59,815 nucleotides of DNA from Candidatus Dactylopiibacterium sp. (GCA_031119555.1 JAVHXQ010000017.1:1-59815), one strand, 5' to 3'; counted from the stretch's first letter, positions 47,058 through 57,359 are shown. Notes: generated by a model from the letters alone, not told the origin. Numbers and translations are program-made.

Positions 47058-48065
47058 ATGGGCACCGTACAAATCAGTCTGTACGTGATCGCGACGCTCG
47101 TCGCGCTCGCGCTGGTGTTCGACTTCCTCAACGGGTTTCACGACGCCGCGAACTCCATCGCCACGGTGGTCTCGACCGGCGTCCTGAAACCGCACCAGGC
47201 CGTGGCCTGGGCCGCGCTGTTCAATGTGCTGGCGATCTTCATCTTCCACCTCAAGGTGGCCGCCACGGTGGGCACCGGCATCGTGGACCCGAGCTTCGTC
47301 GATCACTACGTGGTGTTCGGCGCGCTCATCGGCGCCATCGTCTGGAACATCGTGACGTGGTACTTCGGCATCCCGTCGAGCTCCTCGCACGCGCTCATCG
47401 GCGGCATCATCGGCGCCACCCTCGTCAAGGCCGGGCCCGACCCGCTGGTCTGGAGCGGCATCGCCAAGGTCGTCGCCTTCATCGTGATCTCGCCCATGCT
47501 GGGCGTGCTGCTGGGTTCGCTGATGATGCTCGCGGTCTCGTGGATCTGCGTGAACAAGACCCCGATGAAGGTGGACCGCTGGTTCCGCCGCCTGCAGCTC
47601 GTCTCCGCCGGCGCCTACAGCCTGGGCCACGGCGGCAACGACGCGCAGAAGACGATAGGCATCATCTGGCTGCTGCTGCTGGCCGGCGGCTACCTGCAGC
47701 CCGGCGAGGAAGTGCCGAACTGGGTCATCATCACCTGCTACACGGCCATCGGCCTGGGCACGCTGTTCGGCGGCTGGCGCATCGTGCGCACCATGGGCGA
47801 GGGCATCACCAAGCTCAAGCCGGTGGGCGGCTTCTGCGCCGAAACCGGGGGCGCCTTCACGCTGTTCTTCGCGTCGGCGCTGGGCATTCCGGTCTCCACC
47901 ACCCACACCATCACCGGCGCCATCGTGGGGGTGGGCTCGGCGCAACGCTTCTCGGCCGTGCGCTGGGGGCTCGCGGGCAACATCGTATGGGCCTGGGTGC
48001 TCACGATTCCCTGCAGCGCGGCCATCGCGGCCGGCGCGTGGTGGCTGGGCCGCCTCGTGCTCTGA
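47058..48065 (+). CDS. pit: Low-affinity inorganic phosphate transporter Pit
   Basis: 335 residues, about ten helices. The duplicated PiT signature is visible as LNGFHDAANSIATVVSTG near the N-terminus and AYSLGHGGNDAQKTIGI in the second half, with GIPSSSSHALIGGIIGA and GIPVSTTHTITGAIVGVG. It moves metal-phosphate with protons across the inner membrane. Ends in a strong bidirectional terminator. Confidence 0.95.
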   Translation: MGTVQISLYVIATLVALALVFDFLNGFHDAANSIATVVSTGVLKPHQAVAWAALFNVLAIFIFHLKVAATVGTGIVDPSFVDHYVVFGALIGAIVWNIVTWYFGIPSSSSHALIGGIIGATLVKAGPDPLVWSGIAKVVAFIVISPMLGVLLGSLMMLAVSWICVNKTPMKVDRWFRRLQLVSAGAYSLGHGGNDAQKTIGIIWLLLLAGGYLQPGEEVPNWVIITCYTAIGLGTLFGGWRIVRTMGEGITKLKPVGGFCAETGGAFTLFFASALGIPVSTTHTITGAIVGVGSAQRFSAVRWGLAGNIVWAWVLTIPCSAAIAAGAWWLGRLVL

Positions 48066-48094
48066 GCGCGACACCTGTCGCAGGCACGCCAAGG

Positions 48095-48130
48095 AAAAAG
48101 GCGCGGAGGATTATCCTCCGCGCCTTTTTT
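48095..48130. terminator. Bidirectional terminator between pit and the ABC exporter
   Basis: A perfect 16-bp arm AAAAAGGCGCGGAGGA against its complement with loop TTA. A-tract before and T-tract after make it work on both strands. Confidence 0.96.
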
Positions 48131-48139
48131 GCGGGCGGC

Positions 48140-49906
48140 TCAGGCCGACTGGATCGCGTACATGTGGCCGAAGCGGCCGTTCACATCCCGCGCGAGCGTG
48201 TCGAAGCTGCCGTCCTCCACCACCTGACCACGCTCGAACACCAGCACGCGGTCGGCGCGGCGCAGGGTGCTGATCCGGTGCGCCACCACGATCAGGGTGC
48301 GGCCCTCGGTGTAGTGGTTCATGAGCGCGTCGGTCACCTTCTGCTCGGTCACCGAATCGAGCGCGGAGGTCGCTTCGTCCATGAGCAGGATGGGCGCGTC
48401 GCGACAGATCGCGCGGGCGATCCCCACGCGCTGGCGTTCGCCCCCCGAGAGCGCGTAGCCCTTCTCGCCCACGGGCGTCTCCAGCCCCTCGGGCAGACGC
48501 GTCAGCAGGTCGCCCAGACAGGCGATCTGGCAGGCCTGCTCCAGCAGGGCGGGATCGACCTCGCGCATCATCGTGATGTTGTCGCGCAGCGAGAAGTTGA
48601 ACAGCTCGGTCTCCTGCAGCACGACGGCGACCTTGGCGGTGAGCGCCTCGTGGCGGATCTGCGCGATCGGCGTCTGGCCGATCTTCAGCTCGCCCCGCTC
48701 CATGTGGTAGAGGCCCAGCATGAGCTTGATGAGGGTCGACTTGCCGGAGCCCGAATGCCCCGCCACGCCGACGATCTGCCCGCGCGGGATATGCAGCGAG
48801 AGCGGCCCCACGGCGGGCTTGTCGCCATAGCGGAAGCTGGCGTTCTCCAGCCGGATCGCATCCCACTCGGCGGGGAACGGCAGCTTGCCCTTGGCTTGCG
48901 GATTCTGTCCCCAGAAGATGGACATCATGCGGCCCAGGTTGGACTTGCGCTCGATCATGAGCTGGATCTTGTCGGTGAATTCCATCGACGACTCGCGCAG
49001 ACGATCGAAGTAGGCCGCATAGGTCAGGAAGAACCCCGCCAGCAGATGCCCCTGCGTGACCATCCACGCGATCACGAGCAGGAAGGCGCCCCACGACACG
49101 GCGTTGTGGATCTGGAAGCACATCCACTTGGTGTTCGACAGGCGCAGGCGCTGGTAGGACAGCTCGCGCGCGAGCGCCTCGCGCGCCGACACGTTGTGCG
49201 TCATGTTGTCGGCCGCGCCCAGCGCCTTCACGGCGAGGATGTTCGAAGCACTCTCCACGAAGCTGCCGCTCGCGTTCTCCAGCGACTGGTTGATGCGGTC
49301 CGAAAGCCGCGAGATGCGTCGGTCGAACCAGGACTCGATGCCGATCAACGTGCCGAGGTAGTACGCGAAGAACAGGATGAAGGCCGGGTGCAGCAGCATG
49401 CAGGCGATCAGCGAGCCGACGAAGGCGGCGAACGCGGAACAGAGGCTGTTGACCATCTCGCCCGTCCACTCGCGCACCGCCTCGGAGCCGGTGATGATGC
49501 GCTGCGCCTTGTTGCCGGTGCTCTCCTGCTGGTGCCATGAAAGGGAGTAATCCAGCAATCGCTCGAAACCCCACACTTTTGCGCGATAGCGCGCATTCAG
49601 GCTGATGCCGCCCAGCACGCGCTTGGACGACAACCGTATCATCGACACCACCGCATGGCTGCCCGCCAGCAGCGCGATGAGCCCGAACAACGGGCCCAGC
49701 GCGGGCTTGGCGCCGGCGCCCGCCTTCACGTAATCGATCAGCAGGTTCGCGCACATGCCGATCAGCAGCGGCGGGACCATCGTGTAGAACATGACGGCCA
49801 GCAGGACCACCAGGAAAAACAGATAGGACCAGCGCTCGGCGGCCAGAAACAGCCAGAGCGCACGGGGGAGATCGCGAAAGCGGAAAACGTCGGCCGAAGG
49901 CTGCAT
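48140..49906 (-). CDS. ABC exporter, fused membrane and ATPase domains
   Basis: 588 residues from the ATG at 49906. Six membrane helices (about 25-310) are followed by an ATPase: Walker A GHSGSGKST, signature LSGGERQRVGIARAI, Walker B ILLMDEATSALD, H-loop VAHR. A homodimeric MsbA-type half transporter. The substrate is not evident; it is divergent from a protein-mannosyltransferase gene, so a lipid-linked sugar or envelope substrate is conceivable (inference). Confidence 0.92.
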   Translation of the reverse strand: MQPSADVFRFRDLPRALWLFLAAERWSYLFFLVVLLAVMFYTMVPPLLIGMCANLLIDYVKAGAGAKPALGPLFGLIALLAGSHAVVSMIRLSSKRVLGGISLNARYRAKVWGFERLLDYSLSWHQQESTGNKAQRIITGSEAVREWTGEMVNSLCSAFAAFVGSLIACMLLHPAFILFFAYYLGTLIGIESWFDRRISRLSDRINQSLENASGSFVESASNILAVKALGAADNMTHNVSAREALARELSYQRLRLSNTKWMCFQIHNAVSWGAFLLVIAWMVTQGHLLAGFFLTYAAYFDRLRESSMEFTDKIQLMIERKSNLGRMMSIFWGQNPQAKGKLPFPAEWDAIRLENASFRYGDKPAVGPLSLHIPRGQIVGVAGHSGSGKSTLIKLMLGLYHMERGELKIGQTPIAQIRHEALTAKVAVVLQETELFNFSLRDNITMMREVDPALLEQACQIACLGDLLTRLPEGLETPVGEKGYALSGGERQRVGIARAICRDAPILLMDEATSALDSVTEQKVTDALMNHYTEGRTLIVVAHRISTLRRADRVLVFERGQVVEDGSFDTLARDVNGRFGHMYAIQSA

Positions 49907-50056
49907 GTGCTCGGAACCCGGGTAGGCAAGGAAACGGCGGCGGCGCCAGCGCGCCGCGGCCCCGCGTGATTTTACGCCGCCCTGCCCCGCCCGTCCCGAC
50001 GCAAGCGACCGGCATGCCGCACGCACGCCCCCGCGCCGGAACAGGACACCCGATCC

Positions 50057-51634
50057 ATGCCCAAGCCCAAGCAGCCCGTATCCGCCCCGCAACCCGCATC
50101 CCGCCTCGAACGGATCTCCGACCGTCTCGATGCGGCCGGCGCGCGCATCCCCGAAAAACTCCGCACGCCACTGTGCATGCTGATCGCCCTGGTCATCGCG
50201 CTCTGCATGTATTTCGCGGGCCATGGCAGCCCCGCCCACGCGTTCTGGGACGAGAACTACCACGTCACCTCGGCGCAGCGTTATCTCGACGGCATCGGCT
50301 TTCTCGAATCGCATCCGCCGCTGGGCAAGCTCCTGATCGCGGCGGGCGAAAAACTCACGGGCGACAACGCGACCGTGGACAAGAGCGTCTTCGACGGCAC
50401 CAAGTACATCAACGGCGACGCGATTCCCCCGGCATTCTCCTTTGCCGGCATGCGCATGATGCCCAGCCTCTTCGGCGCGCTGGGCGCCCTGCTCTTCCTG
50501 GGCCTCATGATCGAACTCACCGGCAGCCGGCTCACCGGCCTGCTGTTCTCCTCGCTCTACCTGTTCGAGAACGCCTGGATCGTGCATTTCCGGGCGGTGC
50601 ACCTCGACAGCTTCCAGATGTTCTTCTGCCTCGGCGCGCTCTGGGTCTTCGTCCGCATGTGGAAGAGCACGCAGCCGCTCACGTGGCGCGCCTACGCCGC
50701 GATGGCCACGCTGTGCGGCCTGGGCATCATGGTGAAGGTCAATGCCGCGCTGCTGCTGGTGCTGTTTCCGGTGATCTACTTCCGCGACGGCGCCACGCGC
50801 GCCATCGGCTTCAGGGTGGCGGCGCAGGCGCGCAACTTCGCGCTCAAGGCGGGCGTGTCGGTGCTCGCCATCGTCGTCGTCACAGCCATCGTCATGAGCC
50901 TGCACGCGCTCATCGCGGCCAAGCCACCGGTTGCCGGATCGGCGGGCGATACCGACAAGCGCTTCATGTCGCAGACCTACCAGGATTACCTCGCGGGCCG
51001 GCACGCCTTCGGCCCCTCGACCCTGCTCGCCGTGACGCAGGATTACTTCACCTTCATGAATCACGATCACCGTGGCGTGCCCAAGTACGACGCCTGCAAG
51101 CCCGGCGAGAACGGCTCGCCGCCCCTGCACTGGCCCCTGCATGACAAGACGATCAATTACCGCTGGGACTCCTCCAACGGCATGACGCGCTACGTGCAGC
51201 TCGCGGGCAACCAGCTGAGCTGGTATCTCGGCCTGGCCGGCGTGCTGCTCTCGCTGCTGACCATCGCCAATCGCCGGATCTTCAAGGTCGAGGTCGGCAA
51301 CGACCGCAGCTACGCCCTGATCGAAGTCTTCACCGGCCTCTACGTGATCTTCATGCTGCTCCACCTGTACCTGGGCGCGCAGCGCGTGATGTACCTCTAT
51401 CACTACTTCATCGGCCTGCTCATCAGCTACGTCCTGCTGGTGCTGAACTGGCAGAACCTCTGCGCCCTGCACGAAGTCCGCACCGGCATGCGGCGGCTCC
51501 TCGCGGCGGCGCTCGCGCTCGCCATCCTCGCGAGCTGCCTGTTCTTCCTGCCGCTGTCCAACCACTGGCCCCTGTCCAAGCAGCAATGCGAGATGCGCAA
51601 CGTCTTCTCGCGCATCGTGAGCTGCCAGGGCTGA
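50057..51634 (+). CDS. PMT-type (GT39) protein O-mannosyltransferase-like membrane enzyme
   Basis: 525 residues with about ten helices. The first outer loop has the catalytic Asp-Glu in FWDENYHVTSAQRYL (about 65-66), then FLESHPPLGKLLIAAGE, as in eukaryotic and actinobacterial PMTs. The second half has the 4TM domain (YLGAQRVMYLYHYFIGLLISYVLLVLNW) and a loop with WPLHDKTINYRW. Such enzymes transfer mannose from a polyprenyl phosphate to Ser/Thr of exported proteins. Donor and acceptor here are unknown; related enzymes may modify lipids instead. Confidence 0.85.
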   Translation: MPKPKQPVSAPQPASRLERISDRLDAAGARIPEKLRTPLCMLIALVIALCMYFAGHGSPAHAFWDENYHVTSAQRYLDGIGFLESHPPLGKLLIAAGEKLTGDNATVDKSVFDGTKYINGDAIPPAFSFAGMRMMPSLFGALGALLFLGLMIELTGSRLTGLLFSSLYLFENAWIVHFRAVHLDSFQMFFCLGALWVFVRMWKSTQPLTWRAYAAMATLCGLGIMVKVNAALLLVLFPVIYFRDGATRAIGFRVAAQARNFALKAGVSVLAIVVVTAIVMSLHALIAAKPPVAGSAGDTDKRFMSQTYQDYLAGRHAFGPSTLLAVTQDYFTFMNHDHRGVPKYDACKPGENGSPPLHWPLHDKTINYRWDSSNGMTRYVQLAGNQLSWYLGLAGVLLSLLTIANRRIFKVEVGNDRSYALIEVFTGLYVIFMLLHLYLGAQRVMYLYHYFIGLLISYVLLVLNWQNLCALHEVRTGMRRLLAAALALAILASCLFFLPLSNHWPLSKQQCEMRNVFSRIVSCQG

Positions 51635-51725
51635 GCCCCGCGCGCGCCGCGCCGGAGGGCGGCGGCGCCTGCTGCGGCGCAGCACGGACGCATATTCGAG
51701 GCCGCTTTGTCTCAGGTCAAACGCA

Positions 51726-51749
51726 TAGGGGTTTGCGCAGCTTCCCCCT
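51726..51749. promoter_or_regulatory. TAGGGG...CCCCCT inverted pair
   Basis: TAGGGG (51726-51731) and CCCCCT (51744-51749) with TTTGCGCAGCTT between, about 65-85 bases before the start of the small gene at 51813. It resembles the motif at 28614-28629. Confidence 0.3.
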
Positions 51750-51812
51750 GTGCGGGATTGTCTTCTAGGCTGGAATCGGAGGGGCGCCCGAGACCGCTCC
51801 CAGGAGACAACC

Positions 51813-52052
51813 ATGATCCGCCCGAAAGCCCTGGCCCTGCCGGCCGACGTCCGCTTCCACCGTTTCTCTGAAGGCTGGCAGCGTTTCCACCACAACGTTC
51901 ACGTGCGCACCGAGTTCGCGGCCATCGTGCTCGCCCTGCTCGCCTTCGCCTCCGCGAGCGCCGGTCTGCACATCACACCCGTGGTCTGTGCCGTGATCGC
52001 CGTCGTCCTGGTCTGCGGCGATCTCTACGATTGCGTCAAGGGTCGTCGCTGA
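51813..52052 (+). CDS. Small membrane protein
   Basis: 79 residues; AGGAGA 6-7 bases before the ATG at 51813. The N-terminal third is polar with several His (FHRFSEGWQRFHHNVHVRTEF). Two hydrophobic segments follow (about 34-50, 54-71), with a basic tail DCVKGRR. No family recognised. It stands alone with its own promoter region and a terminator 150 bases downstream. Confidence 0.65.
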   Translation: MIRPKALALPADVRFHRFSEGWQRFHHNVHVRTEFAAIVLALLAFASASAGLHITPVVCAVIAVVLVCGDLYDCVKGRR

Positions 52053-52461
52053 TCTTCCCTGCGCAAGCCGCCACGACCTGAACCTCGCGCCACGCCGGCG
52101 CCCATGCCGGAGCCGGTGTTGCGCGATACAGCCCGTTGACGGCTGTCGGTTGAACGCGGCCCGTTGAGGCTCACGCCCCGACGCGCCCGCCCCCTGGTCG
52201 AACCGCCGTCCCAGCGGCGGTTTTCGCGTTCCCCTCCGCGCAAGCGCGCCTCATCTCGCACGCGGCGACTTTCATGCCGAACCCACGGCGCGCACCACGC
52301 GCCGGCGCGCCACGCGATGCGCGAACGCGTGGCGCCGGCTGCCTCTTCCTGTGGCCGGCCCCGAGGCCTCCGCGCAACAGCGGTCTGTCCGCTGGTCTTG
52401 CCCGCCAACCCGGCCTGGGCCTTCCCTTACAATTCCTCCTTTCGTTCCTTGGACACCCCTC
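52053..52461. other. 409-bp intergenic region
   Basis: It holds an ACAGCC...GGCTGT inverted repeat near 52130, the terminator at 52201-52224 and, near the right end, TACAAT (52428-52433), a likely -10 for the exporter operon. No gene is supported. Confidence 0.5.
52201..52224 (+). terminator. Terminator downstream of the 79-residue protein gene
   Basis: Stem AACCGCCG / CGGCGGTT with loop TCCCAG, running into TTTT. Confidence 0.75.
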
Positions 52462-53652
52462 ATGAGCCAGGAAGCGCTCGATTCCCTGCGCATCAGCCGC
52501 CAGACCTCGCCGCGCCGCTCCCGCCGCAAACCCGTCCTGTTCGCGCTCGCGATCCTGGTCGTGGCCGCCGGGATTTTCCTGGCCCTGCGCGAGCGCCCGC
52601 ACGAAATCTCCACGGGCCGCGCCGCGCTCGCCTGGCCTTCGCAGGGCATCACCGCCCTCAACGCAACGGGTTACGTGGTGGCCGGCACGAAGGCCGCCGT
52701 GGCCTCCAAGACCACGGGCCGCATCGAGTGGCTGGGGGTGCAGGAAGGCAGCGAAGTGCGTGCCGGCGAAGTGATCGCGCGCATGGAGAACGCCGAGATC
52801 CGCGCCCAGCTGGCGCAGCGCGAGGCCAATATCGAGTCCGCGCTCGCCGCGCTGGCGCAGGCGCGCGCCGAAGCGCAGGAGGCCGATTTCAACCTGCGCC
52901 GCCAGCGCGAACTCACCGCGCGCGGTTTCGTTGCCCAGGCGGCCGTGGATGCCGCGAGCAACCGCGCGGCCCAGGCGCACGCCGCGGTGCAGGCGCGCCA
53001 GGCGGCCGTGCGCACGGCGCGCGCGGCGGCTGACGAGATCCGCGTCGCGCTCGACAACACCTTGATCCGCGCGCCCTTCGCGGGCGTGGTGCTGACCAAG
53101 CAGGCCGACGTGGGCGACGTGGTGACGCCGCTGTCGGCCAGCACCAACTCCAAGGCCGCCGTGGTCACGATGGCGGACCTCTCCACGCTGGAGATCGAGG
53201 CGGACGTCTCCGAGACCAGCCTTGCCCACGCCCGCGTGGGGCAACCAGTGGAGATTCAGTTCGACGCGCTGCCGCAGTTGCGCCTGCTCGGTCAGGTGGC
53301 GCGCATCGTGCCCACCGTCGACCGCTCGCGCGCGACCGTAAAGTTCAAGATCCGTTTCGACGAGAAGGATGCGCGCGTGCTGCCCGACATGAGTGCGCGC
53401 GTGGCCTTCCTGACCCGCGCCCTGCAAGCCGGCGAGCGCACGCCGCGCCTCGTGGTGCCGCCGACGGCGATACGCGACGGCAAGGTGTTCGTGCTCAAGG
53501 ATGGCCGCGCCCGGCTGCGCACGGTGGAGGCCGGCGCGCGCCTGGGCGACATGCAGGAGATCCGCGGCGGCGTGGAGGCCGGCGAGGACGTGATCCTCGC
53601 GCCGCCGCCCCGGCTCTCGGACGGCGACCGCGCGACGGAGAAGAAGGCGTGA
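52462..53652 (+). CDS. Periplasmic adaptor protein, MacA/HlyD family
   Basis: 396 residues. An N-terminal membrane anchor (about 24-42), a lipoyl-type domain split by a long coiled-coil hairpin (about 110-210, [26 protein letters not shown]), then [10 protein letters not shown] and beta-barrel and membrane-proximal domains. It links an inner-membrane ABC complex to an outer-membrane channel. It overlaps the ATPase gene as GTGA; no TolC-like gene is in the window. Confidence 0.93.
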   Translation: MSQEALDSLRISRQTSPRRSRRKPVLFALAILVVAAGIFLALRERPHEISTGRAALAWPSQGITALNATGYVVAGTKAAVASKTTGRIEWLGVQEGSEVRAGEVIARMENAEIRAQLAQREANIESALAALAQARAEAQEADFNLRRQRELTARGFVAQAAVDAASNRAAQAHAAVQARQAAVRTARAAADEIRVALDNTLIRAPFAGVVLTKQADVGDVVTPLSASTNSKAAVVTMADLSTLEIEADVSETSLAHARVGQPVEIQFDALPQLRLLGQVARIVPTVDRSRATVKFKIRFDEKDARVLPDMSARVAFLTRALQAGERTPRLVVPPTAIRDGKVFVLKDGRARLRTVEAGARLGDMQEIRGGVEAGEDVILAPPPRLSDGDRATEKKA

Positions 53653-54368
53653 GCGCCCCGGCGGCGCTGATCCGCATCGAGCACGTCTCGAAGCACTACC
53701 GGCGCGGCGCCGACGAAGTTCCCGTGCTGCACGACGTGCATTTCGACATCGCGCAGGGGGAGTATCTGGCGCTCATGGGCCCGTCGGGCTCCGGCAAGTC
53801 GACCTTGCTGAACCTCATTGCGGGGCTGGACCAGCCGAGCCGGGGCAGCATTTTCGTCGGCGACCAGGACATCGCGCGGCTGCCCGACGCCGATCTGGCC
53901 GACTGGCGCGCGCGCCACGTGGGCTTCATCTTCCAGTTCTACAACCTGATGCCCGTGCTCAACGCGCTCGAAAACGTGGAGCTTCCGCTGCAGCTGACCG
54001 CGCTGGGGCGGCGCGAACGGCGCGAGCGCGCGCTCACCGCACTGGCGCTGGTGGGGCTTTCCGACCGCGTGCGGCATTTCCCGCACGAACTCTCGGGCGG
54101 TCAGCTGCAGCGCGTGGCGATCGCGCGCGCAATCGTGTCCGACCCCACGCTGATCGTCGCCGACGAGCCCACGGGCGATCTCGACCGCAAGTCGGGCGAA
54201 GACGTGCTCGCGCTGCTGGAGCGCCTCAACCGCGAGCTCGGCAAGACCATCATCATGGTCACGCACGACCAGCACGCGGCGGGCGCGGCGCGCGCGGTGC
54301 GCCATCTCGAGAAGGGCGAGCTGTCGGCACTGGTCGAGAACCGCCCCCGCGCGGCAGCGCCCGCATGA
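53649..54368 (+). CDS. ABC ATPase, MacB/LolD type
   Basis: 239 residues, GTG start inside the adaptor stop. Walker [16 protein letters not shown]-loop [21 protein letters not shown] (the NLMP/A segment is typical of MacB/LolD), signature [15 protein letters not shown], Walker [13 protein letters not shown]. It energises the FtsX-type permeases encoded next by mechanotransmission. ATGA overlap with the first permease. Confidence 0.94.
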   Translation: MSAPAALIRIEHVSKHYRRGADEVPVLHDVHFDIAQGEYLALMGPSGSGKSTLLNLIAGLDQPSRGSIFVGDQDIARLPDADLADWRARHVGFIFQFYNLMPVLNALENVELPLQLTALGRRERRERALTALALVGLSDRVRHFPHELSGGQLQRVAIARAIVSDPTLIVADEPTGDLDRKSGEDVLALLERLNRELGKTIIMVTHDQHAAGAARAVRHLEKGELSALVENRPRAAAPA

Positions 54369-55528
54369 GTCCGCTGCTGCTGCGCATCGCGCTGCGCAAC
54401 CCGCTGCGGCACACGCTGCGCACCGTGCTCACGCTGGCGGGCATGGTCGTCGCGGTGCTTGCCTTCGGCCTGCTCGCAACGGTGGTGTCGGCCTGGTACG
54501 CGGGCGCCGACGCGGCGTCGGACAAGCGCCTCATCACGCGCAACGCGATCTCGCTGAACTTCGCGCTGCCGCTGGCCTATGCCGAACGCATCCAGGCCAT
54601 CGACGGCGTCACCCTGGTGTCATGGCAGAACTGGTTTGGCGGCATCTACAAGGAGCCGGCCAATTTCTTCCCGCAGATGGCGATCGAGCCAGACAGGTTC
54701 TTCCGTCTGGTGCCCGAGTTCCGGCTCTCCGACGACGCCCTGCAAGCCTTCAAGCGCGACCGCCGGGGTGCCGTCGCCGGACGCAAGCTCGCCCAGCGCT
54801 ACGGCTGGAAGGTGGGCGACGTGATTCCCCTCAAGGGCACGATCTTTCCGGGCGACTATGAGTTCGTGCTGCGCGGCATCTACGAGGGCGCACGTGGCAA
54901 TACCGACGAGAACCAGTTTTTCCTGCGCTGGGATTACCTCAACGAGCGCCTGCGCGAGCTGGCGCCGGGGCAGGAGAACCAGGTCGGCATCTATCTCGTC
55001 GGCATCGCCGACGCGCGCGAGGCGGCCCGGATCTCGGCCCGCATCGACGACGCCTTCCGCAATTCGCTCGCCGAAACGCTCACCGAGACCGAAAAGTCCT
55101 TCCAGCTCTCGTTCGTGGCCATGACCGGCACGCTGGTGCGCGCGATCCAGATCGTGTCCTGGGTCATCATCTTCATCATCATGGCCGTGATGGCGAACAC
55201 CATGGCCATGGCCGCGCGCGAACGCGGCAGCGAGTACGCCACGCTCAAGGCGCTGGGCTTCCGGCCCCGCGTCATCGGCGCGCTCGTATACGCCGAGTCG
55301 CTCGGCCTCGCGCTCACGGCGGGCGTGCTGGGCATCCTGCTCACCCCGCCGGCGGCGCGCTTCGTCGGCAGCCGGCTCGATGCGATCTTTCCGGTCTTCG
55401 CGGTCGCGCCGGCCACCGTCTGGCAACAGGGCGCGGCGGCGCTGCTGATCGGATTGGTGGCCGCCGCCCTGCCCGCGCGGCAGGCAATGCGGGTGGGCAT
55501 CGTGACCGGCCTGCGGCGGGTGGCCTGA
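54365..55528 (+). CDS. FtsX-family ABC permease 1
   Basis: 387 residues. An N-terminal helix (about 20-40), a large periplasmic domain (about 45-260), then three helices with the conserved coupling region [37 protein letters not shown]. MacB-like topology. Overlaps the second permease gene by one base (TGATG). Confidence 0.93.
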   Translation: MSPLLLRIALRNPLRHTLRTVLTLAGMVVAVLAFGLLATVVSAWYAGADAASDKRLITRNAISLNFALPLAYAERIQAIDGVTLVSWQNWFGGIYKEPANFFPQMAIEPDRFFRLVPEFRLSDDALQAFKRDRRGAVAGRKLAQRYGWKVGDVIPLKGTIFPGDYEFVLRGIYEGARGNTDENQFFLRWDYLNERLRELAPGQENQVGIYLVGIADAREAARISARIDDAFRNSLAETLTETEKSFQLSFVAMTGTLVRAIQIVSWVIIFIIMAVMANTMAMAARERGSEYATLKALGFRPRVIGALVYAESLGLALTAGVLGILLTPPAARFVGSRLDAIFPVFAVAPATVWQQGAAALLIGLVAAALPARQAMRVGIVTGLRRVA

Positions 55529-56697
55529 TGCAGCGCGTGCCCCTGAGCTACGTCTGGCGCAACCTCGCCACGCGCCGCCTCACGACGGTACTGACCGCCG
55601 GCGGCATGGCGCTCGTGGTCTTCGTCTTCACCGCCGTGCTGATGCTGGACGCCGGCCTGCGCATGACGATGGCCGCCACGGGCCGCGACGACAACGTGGT
55701 GGCCATCCGCGCGGGCTCCGAGACCGAGATCCAGAGCGCGCTGGGGAGCGCGGAGGCCGCCGTGCTCGAAGACTTTCCCGAGGTCGCGCGCGACGCACGC
55801 GGCGAACGCCTCGCGGCGCGCGAATGCGTGGTGCTGTACTCGCTCGTCAAGCGCGAAACCGGCGTGCCGACCAACGTGACCATCCGTGGCACCACGGCCA
55901 CGGGCCTGCAGCTGCGGCCGCAGGTGCGGCTCGCCGAAGGGCGCATGTTCCGCCCGGGCACGAGCGAGATCATCGTGGGCGCCGGACTCGCGCGGAACTT
56001 CTCGGGCGTGGCGCTGGGCCAGACCTTGCGCTTCGCGCGCCGCGACTGGCTGGTCGTGGGGCGTTTCGACGCCGGCCGGACGGCCTTCAGCAGCGAAATC
56101 TGGGGCGATGCCGCCCAGCTGCGGCAGGCATTCCGGCGGCACGTGCATTCCTCGCTGATCTTCCGTCTCGCCGCCGCCGACCAGTTCGCGGCCGTGCGCG
56201 AGCGGGCCCGCGCGGAACGTCGCCTCACCGTGGATCTGAAACCCGAAACACAGTTCTACGCCGACCAGTCGCGCGCGCTCGCGGGCTTCATCAGCATCCT
56301 GGGGCTCACGCTTTCGGTGATCTTTTCGATCGGCGCGGTGATCGGCGCCATGATCACCATGTACGCCGCCGTGGCCAACCGCACCGCCGAGATCGGCACG
56401 CTGCGCGCGCTGGGTTTCACACGCGCCAGCATCCTCGCCGCCTTCCTCGCCGAAAGCCTGCTGCTCGCGCTGCTCGGCGGGCTGGCGGGCGTGGGCGCGG
56501 CCTCGCTGATGCAGTCGGTATCGGTCTCGACGATGAACTGGCAGACCTTCTCGGAGCTGGCCTTCGCCTTCCGCCTCACTCCCGGCATCGTCGTCGCCGG
56601 CTTGCTGTTCTCGCTCGGCATGGGCCTGGTGGGCGGCGTGCTGCCGGCCTGGCGCGCCGCCCGCATCAACATCGTCACCGCACTGCGTTCGGCCTGA
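55528..56697 (+). CDS. FtsX-family ABC permease 2
   Basis: 389 residues with the same topology as permease 1: N-terminal helix, ~230-residue periplasmic domain, three C-terminal helices and the coupling segment VANRTAEIGTLRALGFTRASILAAFLAESLLLALLGG. It probably forms a heterodimer with permease 1. Substrates of such systems range from lipoproteins and antibiotics to toxins. Confidence 0.93.
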   Translation: MQRVPLSYVWRNLATRRLTTVLTAGGMALVVFVFTAVLMLDAGLRMTMAATGRDDNVVAIRAGSETEIQSALGSAEAAVLEDFPEVARDARGERLAARECVVLYSLVKRETGVPTNVTIRGTTATGLQLRPQVRLAEGRMFRPGTSEIIVGAGLARNFSGVALGQTLRFARRDWLVVGRFDAGRTAFSSEIWGDAAQLRQAFRRHVHSSLIFRLAAADQFAAVRERARAERRLTVDLKPETQFYADQSRALAGFISILGLTLSVIFSIGAVIGAMITMYAAVANRTAEIGTLRALGFTRASILAAFLAESLLLALLGGLAGVGAASLMQSVSVSTMNWQTFSELAFAFRLTPGIVVAGLLFSLGMGLVGGVLPAWRAARINIVTALRSA

Positions 56698-56716
56698 GCG
56701 CGCGCGACGCAGAAAG

Positions 56717-56747
56717 ATGCCCCCGGACGCGCGACGTCCGGGGGCAT
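56717..56747. terminator. Long hairpin between convergent genes
   Basis: A perfect 13-bp stem ATGCCCCCGGACG / CGTCCGGGGGCAT with loop CGCGA. Neither side has a strong T-tract (CTTTCT on the minus strand), so termination efficiency is uncertain. Confidence 0.55.
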
Positions 56748-56843
56748 GAAAAGAACAGGGCCATGCAGACGCCCCGGCAGGCCGGGGCGTGGGGAGGCGG
56801 CCCTGTCCGACGCCATCGGTTCAGGGGCGTGCTGACGTGCCGG

Positions 56844-57359
56844 TCAGCGCCGGCCGGGCGCGCCCTCGGGCGGCGCCTCCGGACGAGCCGGCGCGGGGCG
56901 GCCCGGCTCCGTCAGCGCCTGACGCTGCTCGGTCGTCAGCCAGCCGAGGATCTGGTGGCGCGCCTGCGCATCGAGCAGCAGAAGCTCTGCGTGCGCGCTC
57001 GCTTGCGCGCGGGCGAGTTCGCGGGCGCGCTCCGGCGTGAAGCCGGGTGTGCCGGCCAGCGCCCGCAGCGCGTCGGCGGCCTGGCGGGCCCGCTTGTGCT
57101 GTTCGTGACGCGCGGGCGCCTGCTCGTGGCGCAGCTGGAAGAGGCGGTCCTGCTGGCCCTCGCTGAGACGCAGGCGCTCGAGGCCCGGCAACGGCGAGGC
57201 GGGGCCATGCTGCGGACGGAAATCGCCACGCCCGCCGGGGCGCTCCGGCGGCGGCACGCCCGGCCCCCCTTCGGGATGGGCGCCCTCGTCCGCCCGCACG
57301 GCGGCGGAGGCCACGAGCAGACACGAAACCAGCAGACGCGTGAGGCGGATCGGAACCAT
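56844..57359 (-). CDS. Spy/CpxP-like periplasmic protein
   Basis: 171 residues from the ATG at 57359 (AAGGA 7-8 bases upstream; a further upstream ATG lacks one). A signal peptide ends near AAVRA-DEG. A Pro/Gly-rich segment (about 25-60) precedes a helical domain with the LTxxQ-type repeats LSEGQQDRLFQLRHEQ and LTTEQRQALTE, and it ends in a Pro/Ala/Arg tail. CpxP/Spy proteins are cradle-shaped chaperones that damp Cpx signalling. It is divergent from the response regulator, matching the cpxP-cpxRA layout. Confidence 0.83.
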   Translation of the reverse strand: MVPIRLTRLLVSCLLVASAAVRADEGAHPEGGPGVPPPERPGGRGDFRPQHGPASPLPGLERLRLSEGQQDRLFQLRHEQAPARHEQHKRARQAADALRALAGTPGFTPERARELARAQASAHAELLLLDAQARHQILGWLTTEQRQALTEPGRPAPARPEAPPEGAPGRR

